Below, in pieces: positions 29,514 through 45,200 of a DNA stretch of 64,000 bases. The stretch is from Cranoglanis bouderius. Its lineage: Eukaryota; Chordata; Actinopteri; Siluriformes; Cranoglanididae. Within the stretch, counting starts at the first letter, position 1. Every line of letters begins with the position of its first letter. Under the pieces are notes generated by a model. The model ran no database searches and had not been told where the DNA came from. It was given only the letters and a program-made list of their open reading frames with translations. Location: NCBI GenBank assembly GCA_023630585.1, contig CM042544.1, positions 13,924,256-13,988,255 on the forward strand, read 5' to 3'. The position numbers and the translations under genes are program-made.

Positions 29514-31073
29514 CAGTACTGTGCAAAAGTTTTAGGCAGGTGTGAAAAAATGCTGTAAAGTAAGAATGCTTTCAAAAATAGACATGTTAACAGTTTATAT
29601 TTATCAATTAACAAAATGCAAAGTGATTGAACAGAAGAAATATCTACATCAAATCAATATTTGGTGTGACCTCCCTTTGCCTTCAAAACAGCATCAATTC
29701 TTCTAGGTACACTTGCACAATGTCAGGGATTTTGTAGGCATATTGTCAGATGAATGATTAAACAGTTATACCAAACAGGTGCTAATGATCATCAATTCAA
29801 TATGTAGGTTGAAACACAATCATTAACTGAAACAGAAACAGCTGTGTAGGAGAAATAAAACTGGGTGAGGAACAGCCAAACTCAGCTAACAACAGCTAAC
29901 TTTTGTCAAAAGTCATACACCATGGCAAGACTGAGCACAGCAACAAGACAGAAGGTAGTTATACTGCATCAGCAAGGTCTCTCCCAGGCAGAAATTTCAA
30001 GGCAGACAGAGGTTTCCAGATGTGCTGTCCAAGCTCTTTTGAAGAAGCACAAAGAAACAGGCAACATTGGGGACCATAGACGCAGTGGTCAGCCAAGGAA
30101 ACTTACTACAGCAGATGAAAGACACATCAGGCTTACTTCCTTTCGTAATTGGAAGATGTCCAGCATTGCCATCAGCTCAGACCTGGCAGAAACCAGTGGG
30201 AACCTGGTACACCCATCTACTGTCCGGAGAAGTCTAATCAGAAGTGGCCTTCATGGAAGACTTGCGGCCAAAGCCATACCTCCGACTTGGAAACAAGGTC
30301 AAGCGACTCAACTATGCATGAAAACACAGGAACTGGGGAGCAGAAAAATGGCAGCAGTTGCTCTGGACTGATTAGTCAAAATTTGACATATTTGGCTGTA
30401 GAAGAAGGCAATTTGTTTGCCGAAGGGCTGGAGAGCGGCACATGAATGAGTGTCTGCAGGCAACAGTTAAGCATGGTGGAGGTTCCTTGCAAGTTTGGGG
30501 CTGCAATTCTGCAAATGGAGTTGGGGATTTGGTCAGAATTAATGGTCTCCTCAATGCTGAGAAGTACAGGCAGATACTTATCCATCATGCAATACCATCA
30601 GGGAGGCATCTGATTGGCCCCAAATTTATTCTGCAGCATGACAATGACCCCAAGCATACAGCGAAAGTCATTAAGAACTATCTTCAGCGTAAAGAAGAAC
30701 AAGGAGTCCTGGAAGTTATGGTATGGCCCCCACAGAGCCCTGATCTCAACATCATCGAGTCTGTCTGGGATTACATGACGAGAGAGAAGCAACTGAGGCT
30801 GCCGAAATCCACAGAAGAACTGTGGTTAATTATCCAAGATGTTTTGTTCCTTCAAAAACTGTGTGCAAGTATACCTAGAAGAATTGGTGAATTGATGCTG
30901 TTTTGAAGGCAAAGGGTGGTCACACCAAATGTTTATTTGATGTAGATTTTTCTTCTGTTCGCTCACATTGCATTTTATTAATTGATAAATATAGACTATT
31001 AACGTCTATTTTTGAAAGCATTCTTACTTTATAGCATTTTTTCACACCTGCCTAAAACTTTTGCACAGTACCG
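29514..31073 (+). mobile_element. Tc1-like element with CAGTACTGTGC ends
   Basis: Left end CAGTACTGTGCAAAAGTTTT and an inverted right end, both next to TA; 1560 bp. The terminal 20 bp match the three MITE copies, so a relative of this element may have mobilised them. Confidence 0.92.
29922..30906 (+). pseudogene. Tc1-like transposase, disrupted
   Basis: Starts MARLSTATRQKVVILHQQG (29922), then a helix-turn-helix (SQAEISRQTEVSRCAVQALL) and a linker GNIGDHRRSGQPRKL. The first catalytic region (30360-30440) is broken by stop and frameshift. The frame resumes at 30442 with GGGSLQVWGC, then LQHDNDPKHTAK (second D) and QSPDLNIIESVWDYM (third E). Inactive. Confidence 0.9.
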
Positions 31074-31114
31074 TATATAAGTGAAAGTGACATGTGAAGG
31101 CCAATATATGGTAA

Positions 31115-31303
31115 CCCATACTTGGAATTTGTCCTCTGCATGTAACCCATCCAAGTTAGCACACACACATTAGGAGTTGTGAGTAGTGAACACACACACT
31201 ACAAACCGTGAACACACCCGGCGCAGTGGCAGCCATTATTGCTGCGCCGCCTGGGGAGCAGTTGAGGGTTAAGGGCCTTGCTCAAGTGCCCAACAGTGGC
31301 AAT
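31115..31303. repeat. SINE-like repeat fragment
   Basis: Contains GCTGCGCCGCCTGGGGAGCA and CCTTGCTCAAGTGCCCAACA, motifs of a common fish short repeat. Its right end adjoins the next Tc1-like copy. Confidence 0.6.
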
Positions 31304-32704
31304 TTTTGTTTTATCCAGCTGTATTTACTCAGTGCAACTTATAACATCCAAGTGAAAGATATAACACCAACATGTCAGAAATAAAACAAAAACACCAACT
31401 AAAAAACCGAATCACTGAGTTGGAAAAAGGATCACCCCCTCCTAAAAATGACTTGTAGACTCAATAAGGTGTAGCTAATCACCTTCTCAATGGCCGTGGT
31501 CATTTTGATTAGCTCAGCATGAAAAGAGCTTTCCTGGAGCATCTTGTAGTGCAACTGAAGCAAACAATCAACTATGGGTGGCAAGGCACTGTCAAAAGAT
31601 CTCTGGGATAAAGTTGTGGACAGGCACAAGTCAGGAGATGGATACAAAAAAAATTCAAAGTCTTTATCAATGCCTAGAAGCACGGTGAAGTCTATTATTA
31701 AGAAGTGGAAGGTATTTGGTACAACACAGACCCTCCCTGGATCAGGACGTCACTCCAAACTGGATGAAAGAGCCAGGAGGAAACTGGTCAGAGAGGCTAC
31801 CAAGAGGCCTACAGCAACTCTGAAGCAGTTGCAGGAATTTATGACAAAGAGTGTTCATTGTGTGCATGTGACAACAATATCACAAATTCCCCCCAAATGT
31901 GGCTTGTATGGGAGGGCTTCAAGAAAAAAGCCACCCATGACTGAAGATTCTGAGGCCACATGGAAAAAAGGTGTTATGGTCAGATCCAATACAGCTTCCC
32001 ATCCAAATAACACCATTCCTACAGTAAAGCATGGAGGTGGTAATATCCTGTTATGGGGGTGTTTCTCTGCAGCAGGGACTGGAGCACTTGTCAGGATAGA
32101 AGGAAAATGGATGACGCAAAATACCGTCAAATTCTTAAGGAAAATCTGCTGCCCTCTGCCAGAAAGTTGTCAATGGGAAGAAGGTTTACCTTCCAACATG
32201 ACAATGACCCAAAGCACACAGCAAAACTGACCACAAGTGGTTGAAGGAGAAAAAGGTGAATGTCCTTGCATGGCCTAGTCAGAGCCCAGACTTAAACCCC
32301 ACTGAAAATCTGTGGAATGACTTGAAGACTGCAGTCCACAAACAGTCACCATCAAATTTAACTGAACTTGAGCAGTTCTGCAAAGAAGAGTGGGCAAATA
32401 TTGCAAAGTCTAGATGTGCAAAGTTAGTAGAGACATATCCCAAAAGATTAAAGGCTGTAATTATAGCAAAAGGTGGTTCAACAAAATGGGGGGTGATCCT
32501 TTTTCCAACTCAGTGATTCTGTTTTTTAATTTTTTAAATATTTTTTTCTGACATGTTGGTGTTATATCTTTCACTTGGATGTTATAAGTTTCACTGAGTA
32601 AATACATCTGGATAAAACAAAAACTTTGTCCGTCTTCATTTCAGGTTGAAAAGCAACAAAATGTGACTATTTTAAAGGGGGATGATTCTTTTCTATACCC
32701 AGTG
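31304..32704 (+). mobile_element. Tc1-like element, left end truncated
   Basis: Inverted arms at about 31304-31435 and 32500-32626 (TCACTGAGTTGGAAAAAGGA and its complement). The right arm continues to CCCAGTG before TA at 32704, while the matching outer left end is missing. Confidence 0.88.
31574..32516 (+). pseudogene. Tc1-like transposase, frameshifted
   Basis: Frame 1 (31574-32230) opens MGGKALSKDLWDKVVDRHKS with a helix-turn-helix and a GRHSKLDERARRK linker; part of the first catalytic region is deleted near 31965. Frame 2 (32053-32244) has FQHDNDPKHTAK (second D). Frame 3 (32241-32516) has SQSPDLNPTENLWNDL (third E) and the C-terminus IIAKGGSTKW. At least two frameshifts; inactive. Confidence 0.9.
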
Positions 32705-32714
32705 TATATATACA

Positions 32715-34136
<1,422 letters not shown>

Positions 34137-34379
34137 ATCAGGGTGATGAGCACTGTTTGGGGTTCCTCCAAGTGTAGCGCTTTATGCCAAGGCCAAAATG
34201 TTCAATTTTGTTCACATGATCACGTTTGTTGTGTCTCCAACATGCCTTTTGGCAAACTCTGAACAGGATCACTCTTCCATGAAGCTCAGTTTTGTAGAGT
34301 GTCTACGCTTTGGTTGTCTTGTGAACAGCTTCTCTCCCCAAACTGTGCATTTCTCCAGCGCCTTCACAGTTGGCCTCTT

Positions 34380-34435
34380 TATTACTATTATTATTATTAT
34401 TATTATTATTATTGTTATTATTATTATTATTATCA
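34380..34435. repeat. (TTA)n microsatellite
   Basis: About 18 TTA-type triplets with one TTG interruption. Confidence 0.9.
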
Positions 34436-34819
34436 ATAATATCATTACTATTATATAATTACATATTTATCATCACCACCGTTATGCCACGATTCGATTT
34501 ACATTCCTGTTAAATTATAGTACCAGCAGTAACCTACTCCATGTACAAATCATATTCACTACAACGTAGAAAAGCATTTTGTGTACGTGTGTATGATAAT
34601 AAAATAATAAAATAATAAGGAACACTGGCAACTGGTACAGCGATATATAAACTTTTATATCTTTCAGGATGTTCTGTGACATTAAAACTGTGTCATTGCA
34701 GCCCAGAATGTCCTATATATTAAGTAAACCAGGTAAATATTACAATTTTCCGGTTGCAAATGCGTAGTTCTGTACGCAGCGTTCAATTGTGGGCGCACCC
34801 TGATGATAAGTTGACCTTA

Positions 34820-35299
34820 CTAGACGGACATGACATCATGACGTACGGAAGACGTTCGCGCAATTTGACCTCATCTGTAGGAAGTGGAGCGTAGACAGTT
34901 CGGGCAACTCCGTAAGAAAAGGGGAAAAAAATAGAAAAAAACGAAGGATCGAAAACTCGTTGAATTTCTTCACTTGAGTGTTTTTCGGAGCGACTTCACA
35001 AACTATCCCGAGCGGAGGAAATCCCCGGGCGAGGGGAACCAAAGTCTTCACGACTGGGTAATTTAGGCTTGATTTTTTTTCGTTTGAACCTTGTTTTTTT
35101 TTGGCTGTTAATTTCGGCCTCCTTCGCCTTCCGTGTGCCGGAAGTCCTGCGTAAAGCCTCGGTTTCGGCGTCGACGGTTTTTTTTTTTTCCTTCTCACTT
35201 GTTATTTTTTTTCTCTCCAATCCTCGTGTGCTCTGTTTTTTTTTTTTTTTTTTTTTTCAGTTTATTTCCACGGGCCCGACAGCGGGAGTGTGGCTGAAT
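34820..35299 (+). promoter_or_regulatory. probable znf384 promoter and non-coding exon 1
   Basis: The sequence turns locally CpG-rich (around 34835-34860, 34985-35035 and 35110-35180), with a CRE-like TGACGTAC (34840) and an ETS-like CCGGAAGT (35139). A good donor, gtgagt, sits at 35300, and the first coding exon has its own acceptor, so a non-coding first exon ending at 35299 fits. The exact start is not visible. Confidence 0.45.
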
Positions 35300-36002
35300 G
35301 TGAGTTAACGTTACACCTCCCAGAAGATAATGTTACGGGCTGCTAATGAATTTGCATCAGTCACCGACGAGGCTGTTTTTTAAATAAACATTATATTTTA
35401 TTTTGTTCTGCACCGCTTTTTTAATAATAATAATAATAATAAAACCCCAAACACTTCCTGTTTTTAATTAGTAATAAGCAAATGGTATGTTGTGTCTGGC
35501 TTTGAGGTGTATTTTGAGCTGCGTGTGTCGAGAAGAAAAGAGCCCGCCAACTAAAGTGGCCTGCGATACAAACGGCTCCAGATTTGCACAAAGACAATCA
35601 GTGAATCCGGTATTATTTATTAACCGAGCTGCGAGAGAGAGAGAGAGAGAGGTGCAGCTCTGAGCCGTGTGCTAACCCTCACTACACACCGCTTTATGTA
35701 GCTGTTAGCTTCATGGGCCTCCATTTACCTCAGTTATGACCGCTGTTCTTCCGGAACATTTATTTTAAAAATGATATTGCATGTTTGTGTATTTATATAT
35801 TTATTTATGTTTCTGGCAGTTTCTATACTTCAGTTTAAATACAAACCTGCATTTCTCCTTAATAAATAATAGCACTTTTGTTTGAGGTTCTTTAGTTATC
35901 CATTTCTTCACAGAATCTTCTGGGTTTCCTCAAAGGGACAATCTTTAATAACACTTTAATTTTTTTTTTTTTTTTTTAAATAAAAAAAAAAAAACTAAAC
36001 TA

Positions 36003-36008
<6 letters not shown>

Positions 36009-36063
<55 letters not shown>
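36009..36063. repeat. (TA)n microsatellite
   Basis: About 27 TA units in the intron before the first coding exon of znf384. Confidence 0.95.
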
Positions 36064-36067
<4 letters not shown>

Positions 36068-36194
36068 TACATAAGTAATGCAGTGAGCCCTGGCACTGTT
36101 CTCACACTGAGTATGATAGTCTATTTGTATTGTATTGTACTTTCACTATTTATTTTCCTACTCATTATTCCCCCCCTGCTTCTTAAAATCAGGA

Positions 36195-36248
36195 ATGATG
36201 GAGGATTCCCATTTTAACTCCTACTTCTGGTCCCCAGTGCAAGGACAG
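36195..36248 (+). CDS. znf384: znf384 coding exon 1
   Basis: Two adjacent ATG codons (36195 and 36198), then EDSHFNSYFWSPVQGQ. The acceptor is aaatcag and the donor gtgaga. The second ATG corresponds to the usual family start. Confidence 0.9.
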
Positions 36249-39200
36249 GTGAGAATGAATTAATGCAGCCTTCCTTCCCGTCCACTACCACACACACACG
36301 CGCGTGTGCGCACATATCTTACATCCATGTGTCCACATAATTTGCCTTTAATGCCTCATGTGTGTGGGTGTGTGTGTCAGATTGAGAATGCTGTGTTTCT
36401 AAACAAGGTGAAGGAGCAGCTTGGCCAACAGGATAAAAACCCTGCCTACCCGCATGGCTCCTCCCATTACCCCACCACAGCGGTGGTGGCAGTTGCAGGG
36501 GGCGTGGCCATGGATGCAGCGTCCGGGGGGCGGGCGCTGAAACAGGAACAGGCGCATCCTCCCCATTCCTCACACAGCATCACTGTGGTGCCCGTACCGT
36601 CCACCGGAATCATGACAGCTGGTACAGTAGATTGAGGATGATTGTGGTTTGTGAATAATAATAGATACAGGGTGTCCCAGAGGTCTCCATGCATAGGGGA
36701 CAATGTACACCACCACCACCACATCGGTTGTTCCTTCGTCAGTGGACGTCCACTTCTTGGTTGGTCCGCAACACTTTCAATCTTTTTGAGTTTGTTAATA
36801 AGTTTGACAACAGTGTCGTGTGTGTGTGTGTGATGTGCTTGCCATGTTTCCTGTTAAAGGGATAGTTCACCCAAAAATGAAAATTCTGTCATCAATTACT
36901 CACCCTCATGTCGTTCCAAACCCATAAGACTTTCGTTCATTTTCGGAACACAAATCAAGATATTTTTAATGAAACCTGGGAGATTACTGTCCCTCTCTGT
37001 CCATTTATAGTCCAAGTAACCAAAACTTTCAAGCTCCAAAAAGTTCATAAAGGCATCGTAAAAGTAATCCGTGTGACTCCAGTGGTTTAATCCCAATTTT
37101 ATGAAGCAATACGAATGCTCTGTGTGCGCAAAAAACCCTAAAATTACGTTTAAGACGCATGTGTTTTGTGTTGACGCGAGAGCGGAGAAAAAGATGCAAG
37201 TCCTCCTCTATGTCGTAATCCGCAGACATCTTTGTTACAAAGATTGTTCTATGTGAATCAGTTTGTGTACAGCGTCCCTCTTCCTCTGCTGTAAACAGTG
37301 CAGCGCTTCCGGAAAGTCCATCGCAACCTTGCGACAGCTTCCCGATCCAGTCATGAGAATGATTTCAATACGTTCTTCTTTTGTCAAAGGCGTTCTTAAA
37401 GGCTATCTGCAAAAAAATAATATAAACTAAGAATAAAAAAAAAAAATGTTACATTTTGCTAAAACGTGTTATGTATGGAGACATTTGGGACACACTGTGG
37501 TATTATGATGGTCACTTTAAAATAGTGACATACCCCCTGCTTTGACACTTGGTGCTTTGCTCATGTTTTACAAGAAATTCTACAGGCACAAGGCAGGCTG
37601 TTTTTTAAAAAGCACTTCCAAAGTTGAAAGGAATTTTGTTTGTTTGTTTGTTTGTTTGTTTATTCTGTGGGGAGCAAACAACAAAAAACAACAAGGAGAA
37701 CAGTTCTGGTGAAAAAATTATTCTTGTTGGTGAACCAATATAATTGGATTTACAAAATGTTGAATATTTCCTTTCCAATATTGCATTGTAAATAAAATAA
37801 CAAATTGTCTATTTTCCACACAAGTTGTTCCTCTGACTTTTATGCCTGAAAAGCTACGACGGCAAACAGCTTCCTCATCTTCAGCGTTAAACCAATCTTA
37901 ATCTTTATTACTGATAATAATAAATCTAGCTAGCTGGTTAGATCATTGTCATGGTTACAGTGTGCACTGTATGTTTAGTTGGGTTTTTTTTAATACATCA
38001 GCAGCAAAACTGCTCCAGCCAGCACTTTGTCTGGGGCGGAAATAAAACCCTCCAAGTGTGAAAGTGTGAAAGCGCTCTTACAGTGGTTAAGTTGGTGCTT
38101 CAAAAAAAAAAAAAAAAAAAAAAATAGCATCCTTTGTTTGAGACCTTCCTCGTGTGCAACTGGCCCAAGTAGAACATGGTCGATTTCACCAGTACATGAT
38201 GAGGCAGTTTGTTTATTTTCTGGTTTGCTTGTTTGTGATCACAGCCGTGGAAGCAGCAGCATGAACACAGGGTTGTCAACATTTTTATAGGACAAATGTA
38301 CTGCCTCCTTCTCTTTTTGCAAAATAAGCCAAAACTACAGCAACTTCCTCTTTCACAACTGCAGTCATTGTCCTTTGTTTTTGTTGTCTGTTACTAAAAA
38401 CATTTTGAACCACCAGCAAAGTACAAGTTCTTCTTGAATAGATTCTGTGCTGTACAGTAGTACTACTCCAGTAGTCCTTTTGTCATTTTAAGCAAATCAC
38501 CGGCTTAATTGGAAAGCAGATTTATGCCAAAGAACGTCTCATTCAGAAGGCAGGTAGCTTAATTTGGCCAAATGTGTGCTCTTCTTAGCAATACAATCCC
38601 ATTATTCTAATCACCAGCTATGATATAACTGTTGCTCCAACTGAGGATTTGTCTCATAGCTAACATTTTCCATACTTTTTGGAATTACAGGCATATTAAT
38701 AATGTTCCTAGACAAGCCATTTACAAGGTTAAATTTAATAAGCTACTGTGACTCACTGTGACAGGAAGTTATGACGCATGTCGACACTGCAGAAGTTTCA
38801 TTGACGCCTGTCGGTTAAAGAAGCAGTTGTTCAGTCTTAAAGCACTCTGCTGCTTGTTAGGCTAATGGCAATGGCAAAGAAAATGTTTACAGGCCGTCCC
38901 CTTTTCCACAACCCTGCTTACGCCTGCTCCTGCTCTGGGGATGAAGCTCATTTCTGGTGCGGAAAACCGTAAACAAAAACTTAAAACAAAGAAATCAGTG
39001 AGCTCCCTTGCAAGTCACTGTTTTTCTAGAAACAGAAAAGTAAATGCTTAGGCAGTTAACGTGACATGAACGTTTTAATATAATAGGCACATGCCTATTA
39101 CCCTGAAAGTGGCACAGAATCCCTCGTGATTGTAAGTCAGAAGTGGCAGTGCATACTTTGTGACTCATGGGACCTGTGTGACGAGGGACGTTTATATGCT

Positions 39201-42200
39201 GCTTATATAATAATCCGACCAGTAGCTCAATGAGAATAAACAACCTTCATGTACCTTCAGAGTAAACTAGTTGAGGCCAGAACGTAATTGTATCCACCTG
39301 TCTGATTGAATGAGGTGGCCAATGTTAATAATCCATTAAATATAAGAATATCGTGCAAACTTTTGTGTATTTGTGCATGTGTGTTGGAGTCACGATTAAA
39401 CTGCCCTGTAAGGAAAAACAGTCCACGTTACACATTTTAATCTGTTAAAAAGAATTGGGAGGTTGGGTTGGCAACACTTTGAGGTAGGGATGGGCGATAT
39501 AGACTTAACTATATCACAATGTTTCATGGTACTTTTTTGCAGTAATAAAATAAATGACAATATGAAAATAGTAAGTCAACACTTGTTCCTGACCATCATC
39601 AATCACTAAACTATACTAATTAAGCAGGCTAAAAAAATAGAACATGAATTTTATTCACAATTTAAAATTCCAGTGAAAATGCAAACATCAGCACTCGCAG
39701 GATTCATAATCTAACCCCAGGAAATACAAATGAAAATGTTGTATCCGAACCACTTCCATATTCCGGAGGAAGCTCCTTTTTTGGGGAATTAATGCTTCTT
39801 CCTCATCTAGAGTTTGAATTCCACCTTCTGCCATGCTTGTTCTCGTTCTACATGTGAGATGGCCATGTTGCGGCACGGAAACACGTCATCAATGAGATGA
39901 CAAATTCTCATCGAGGGGAGGAATTGTACCGGTATATCATGGACGATACGATATGGCACAGTCCTACTTTGAGGCAGATACAGGACACAAGCTGATCTCA
40001 GTAAAGTTCAATGTTTTCTATTTGCCAGAATTCAGTAAGAATGCAGACCTTGAACATGGTTAAAAAGGAGGAAAAGCTTTAATAAAACCTTCATTGCTCG
40101 TGTTTTTCGCATGAAATGAGCAAGATGAGTAACAGCATTACATATGTTTTACTGATGTGTGTATTTCAATACCTAGCCGTATATCCAGGCAAATATAAAA
40201 TGCTTGGCAGCTTTACTCTTCTTCTCGCTATCCATTCAAATATTACACTTGGATAACGTTTTGCTGACACGGAAATAATTTAAAAAGTCGTTATTAAAGC
40301 TAGCAGCATGATTAAAAAGCTGAACATGCTGACCGGACATTGTAACATTGTCACTGAAACTTCACTCCATAGCATACAGGTAACTTTGAATCTGAATCCA
40401 TTTACGTGCATATAAATAAATATTGTTCATTAGGGATCTGGAATTGAAACAAACTGCTCATGTAAACATAGACACTATCTCTGTTCAGCTGTTTTTTAAC
40501 CCTGTCTCACTTTTTTTTTTTTTTTTTTCCCTGTTCTCACTTTGTTCAGCAGGCTTAGTCACTCTGGTGTCTCCAGTATCCTCCGCTCCATCTCTGATCC
40601 CTGGGCATCCAACAACCACTATGATAACAGTACACACAGGTAACACCGTGTTCTATTCTCCTCATAATCTGAAAGAGAAGCCACACAAACAAATTTGCAA
40701 CAATAATGTTCAGCTTCTTTAGTATTCATTCAAATTAATACTTTCAATACTGTTCTCAGACAAAAAAGACGATCCCATGTCCTGCTCCTCCGTCGTCATA
40801 CCGTTACCATCAAAGCGAGGGAGGAAGAAGAAATCCACACTGCCGTTGGTGGGCTCCCCAACAGGAAGTGACGCGCTGATGCTCGGTCACCTGGCTGGAC
40901 AGGTATGTCTCTTTCAAACGTAGAGGTTAAAACCTCTACCAGCTCAGAAGATTAGAATGGGTTATAAAGTAAGGAATAAAACTTGACTGGGTGTGCTATC
41001 ATCAGTGATAATTAACGACAACATGATGTGATGATTCTTATGTCTCAGTGTTTCATTCCTCTTATATGACAGCAATCTGCCAACGATTTTTATTTATTAA
41101 AGAATTAAATGTACGTTTTATCCTTTTATAGTTACATTAGACATTGTAATAAGTCTGCGAAACAATTAGTTCCTTTTATCACCTACAGTTGCAATCAAAA
41201 TAATTCTACCCCAATTGCAAATCAGGTTTATTGTCAAAATTTACAGACTTTCAGCTGTTTGCAATGAACAAATCAAACAAAAGCAATTGAAATAGTTCAA
41301 CACAATGAATGCTTCAAGTGGTTTCCCCCAATTCAACTGAAAATGCAACTTAATGACTTCTCCAGTTTCAAAATTATTCAAACCCTTCATGGCAAGCGTC
41401 TTTAGTACTTAGTAGAGCACCCTTTTGCTGTTATGACCTGCTGCAAACGAGATGCATAGCCAGACAACCAGCTTCTGGCAGCGTTCCTGAGGAATCTTAA
41501 CTCATTCTTCATGAGCAATGGCCTCTGCATGCTGCAACCGCCTTTTCCAAATCCCACCAGAGATTTTCTTTGGGGTTCAAGTCAGGTGACTGGCCCTGTA
41601 GAATCTTCCAGGACTTCTTCTGTAACCAAGCCTTGGTGGAATTTGAGGTATGCTTGGGATCATTGTCCTGTTGGAAGCCCCAAACTTCAGCTTCCTCACA
41701 GACAGCATGACATTTTCTCCTAGGATTTCCTGATACTTCAGTGAATCCATCTTGCCTTCCACACGCTGCAGGTTTCCAGTGCCAGAGGATGCGAAGCAGC
41801 CCCAGAGCATCACCGAGCCACCACCATGCTTGACTATGGACAGTGTTCTTTCTTCATTCTTCTTTCTCCAGACATACCGCTGATCCACCATGGCAAAAAG
41901 TTCCAGTTTTGTTTCATCGCTCCACAGAACAGAATCTCAAAACTTCTGTGGCTTATTTATATGATTTTAGTTTTTGCTGCAGGTTTTTTGCAGTCACTCG
42001 AGGGGTTTTCACAATCTGCCTTCTCAGAAATCTGGTTGCAGCCGTTGATGGCTTCCTTTTTCTGCCCCTAGCCAGTTCAGGTATTTCATGTTTTCCAGCT
42101 CAAGCACATCTGGTGCAACTAATGAAGCCCTTGATAAGCACACTTGATGCAGCTAGAGACAACACCTGTTTTGCATATTTGTGCTGTTGTGAGGGATTCT

Positions 42201-45200
42201 ATTCAGGGGGTTGAATAATTTTGAAACTGGAGAAGTCATTGTAAGTTGCATTTTCAGTTGAATTTGGGGAAACCACTTGGTTTTGTTGAACTATTTCAAT
42301 TGCTTTTGTTTGATTTGTTCGTTGCAAACAGCTGAAAGTCTGTAAATTTTGACAATAAACCTGCTTTGCAATGGGGGTTGAATAATTTGATTCCAACTGT
42401 AGGTTATAGCATCATATCTAATTTTCTGATGTAGTTAATAAGAGAATAAACAGCTTATCACAGGAAATGGTGGCTCAGGCTTTGGTTGTGAGTTCAAATC
42501 GTAGCTCAGCTAAATGCAAGTAAAACAGTTAAAAGAAGAAAGCCTTAAACTCTGGTAACAAACCAATGGCACTGGAGACTTGCAAAATGTTAAACATATC
42601 CTCACAGAAAACATGACAATAACCAGGATTATATGTTTTTCTTTGTTAAACAGACTGTACAGGATTTTGTAGAGCTTTTTTCTGATTGTTGCAGCCAAAA
42701 ATGCTTAATTTTGCTGCTGTTTTTTTTATTTTTTCCATAAACTTGTGGTGTTTTTTGTGTTTTTTTTTTTGCTGAAAAAATACTTGAACTGTCAATTGCA
42801 GTTGCAGGAAATTTTGTAAATCACCATGAATGAGTTTTCATTATAGAAACATTAACGAAATGTAATTAGAAAGAGCACATTAATATAAACCTGTGCTTTG
42901 GAGCTGCACTATGTTATTGCTGTTATAGAAAATGAACGAACGCCTTCTGACCAATCAGATTAGAGAATTCGTCTGCACTGAGGTACAGAACTGTGACTGA
43001 AAACAAAGTGGCTATGAAAGCCTTTATATTCTCATCTTCATTTTCTCATATTTCATATTTGGATGACTGAAATGGTTGTACTCGGGAACGAAAATGTCAT
43101 TTTATGTAAATAATATGGACAGCGTGTCCCTAATAGCCCGCTTCTTTGCGCTTCCACTTTAGTGGGGCCGCAGTTTGCACAGACATTTTGAATAACTGTG
43201 TAGTGTAGGCTTCTGTGACCTTTTCTTCTCTTTATTAAAGCCATTCAGATCGGTCTCTAGTGCCTAACATTATAGAGAAATGGTTTATGTATCATAAAAA
43301 GATGTGTCCTGAATTGTTTCAACCTATTCTCATTACTGAGGCATTGCCTGCGCCTGTAATAAAGAAATATAACTTGTAGTAATAAGAGATTTTACAATGT
43401 TGCTTGTCTAACCCGGCGTCACACCAGTGAAATATCATCAAAACATTTCTGCTCTCTTTCTCTAGGATGACTAAAAAATTGAATTGTTTGGCCAAGCGTG
43501 GCTTATGGTGTAGATAAAACGTAATAAGAAATGTCAGCTCCTTCTTAAAGGGTAATTCCATTGAATTTTCATATTTTCAGTGTAATTTACTCATCTTTTG
43601 AAGAAAAATTATCCAGTGAAGACATTTGACCAGCTCTGCTCGATCAACTCCGTTTAAGGTGTAGGAATACGAAACAGGGTTCACAACTTTTTGTTAGTTA
43701 TACACACTACTGGTATAGTGCACTGATAGATTTATTTATTTATTTGTTTGTTTATTTTTTTTTTTCTATATGTAATGCTGCTCAGGCTAAATCTGTAAAA
43801 ATTACTTTCTTTTGGTACTCTTGTCCTTGTATTTCCCGCAATTAGCAAAGTTTTGTTGCACCATTTAAACTTTGACAGGTGAAGATACTAGTGTTCTTTA
43901 GAGGAGCTTCAAGAAATCAGATTAGCTATTTAGAAACGTAATGAAATAAATCATAGCCTATTGCAAACATAAATCTGCTTCTGTACCAGTTGGTTCAGTT
44001 TCTCCCTTCTGGCTCTGTTTGTCACGCTGCTTCCTGTTTAAGCTGGTAAACTTCTGGGTCAGTTTGGAAGTAATCAATGTCCTTGGTATCCTCATAAGTA
44101 GGCTAAGTGTAAATAAATGTACACTTGTGGTCATAAGTTTACATACGCCTTGCAGAATCTGCAAAATGTTGATAATTAAAAAAAACAATGAGGGATGATA
44201 ATTGCATTTAGTTTTTAGTTTTTATTTAGTCCTGCCCTGAATAAGCTATTTCACACAACAGATGTTTATATATAGTCCACAAGGCACAATAATAACTGAA
44301 TTTACAGAAATGAACCCATTCAAAAGTTTACATACGCTTGATTCTTAATACTGTGTGTTGTTACCTGGATGTGATAGTTGTTTGTGATTTTATTATTTTG
44401 TCTTCTGGGAAATATGTAAATATCTTGTGTAGCTTGTGAAGGGCAGTACTAAATGAAAACAAAAGATCTTTAAACAAAATACTAACAATTACACCGATCA
44501 TCCTGCTCAAAAGTTTACACTAAGCTGGCTCTAATGCATCATTTTGCCTTCTTGAGCATCAGTGAATGTTTGCACCTTCTGTAACAGTTGTGTACGAGTC
44601 CTTCAGCTGATCTCAAACTCATATAGCCCGCTGTTGGAAAGGGGTCAAATATACAGAAGATTCTGGAAAAGAATGTGCAGGACCTGTTTTTTGTTTTTTT
44701 TTCTTCTGAAGAACAGTGGGCAGTTGAACTGCTCAGGACAAACAAGGGATTCATGAACAACTATCACAAAACATAAAAACAGTCGTTGATCATCCAGGTA
44801 ACAACACACAGTATTAAGAATTAAGCGTATGTAAACTTTTGAACTGGTTCATTTGTGTTAATATGAGCAAAAAAGGCTCTATATTGTTTAACCTTTTGAT
44901 CTTTGTTTAAAAAAATAAAAATAAAAAAAATTCAAACATACTCTGCTCTCATGGATATCAAACAATTGCAAACACAACACAAGTTTATCAACAAAAAGGT
45001 GTGCAACAATGATTGGCACCCCATGAATTCATACGAGAAAATATATTTGAAGTATATTCCCATTGATATTTTACATTATTTTAGTACACCTGGGTGACTA
45101 GGAACAGGAACTTGTTCAACGATGACTTCCTGTTTCACAGGGGTATAAATATGAGGTAACACACAGGCCAAATTCCCTTAGTCATTCATAACAATGAGTA

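Noticed and set aside
34836..35308. Open frames on both strands at the znf384 5' end (120, 79 and 74 codons)
   Set aside because: They lie in the probable non-coding exon and promoter, are low-complexity (K- or F-rich), and show no family pattern.
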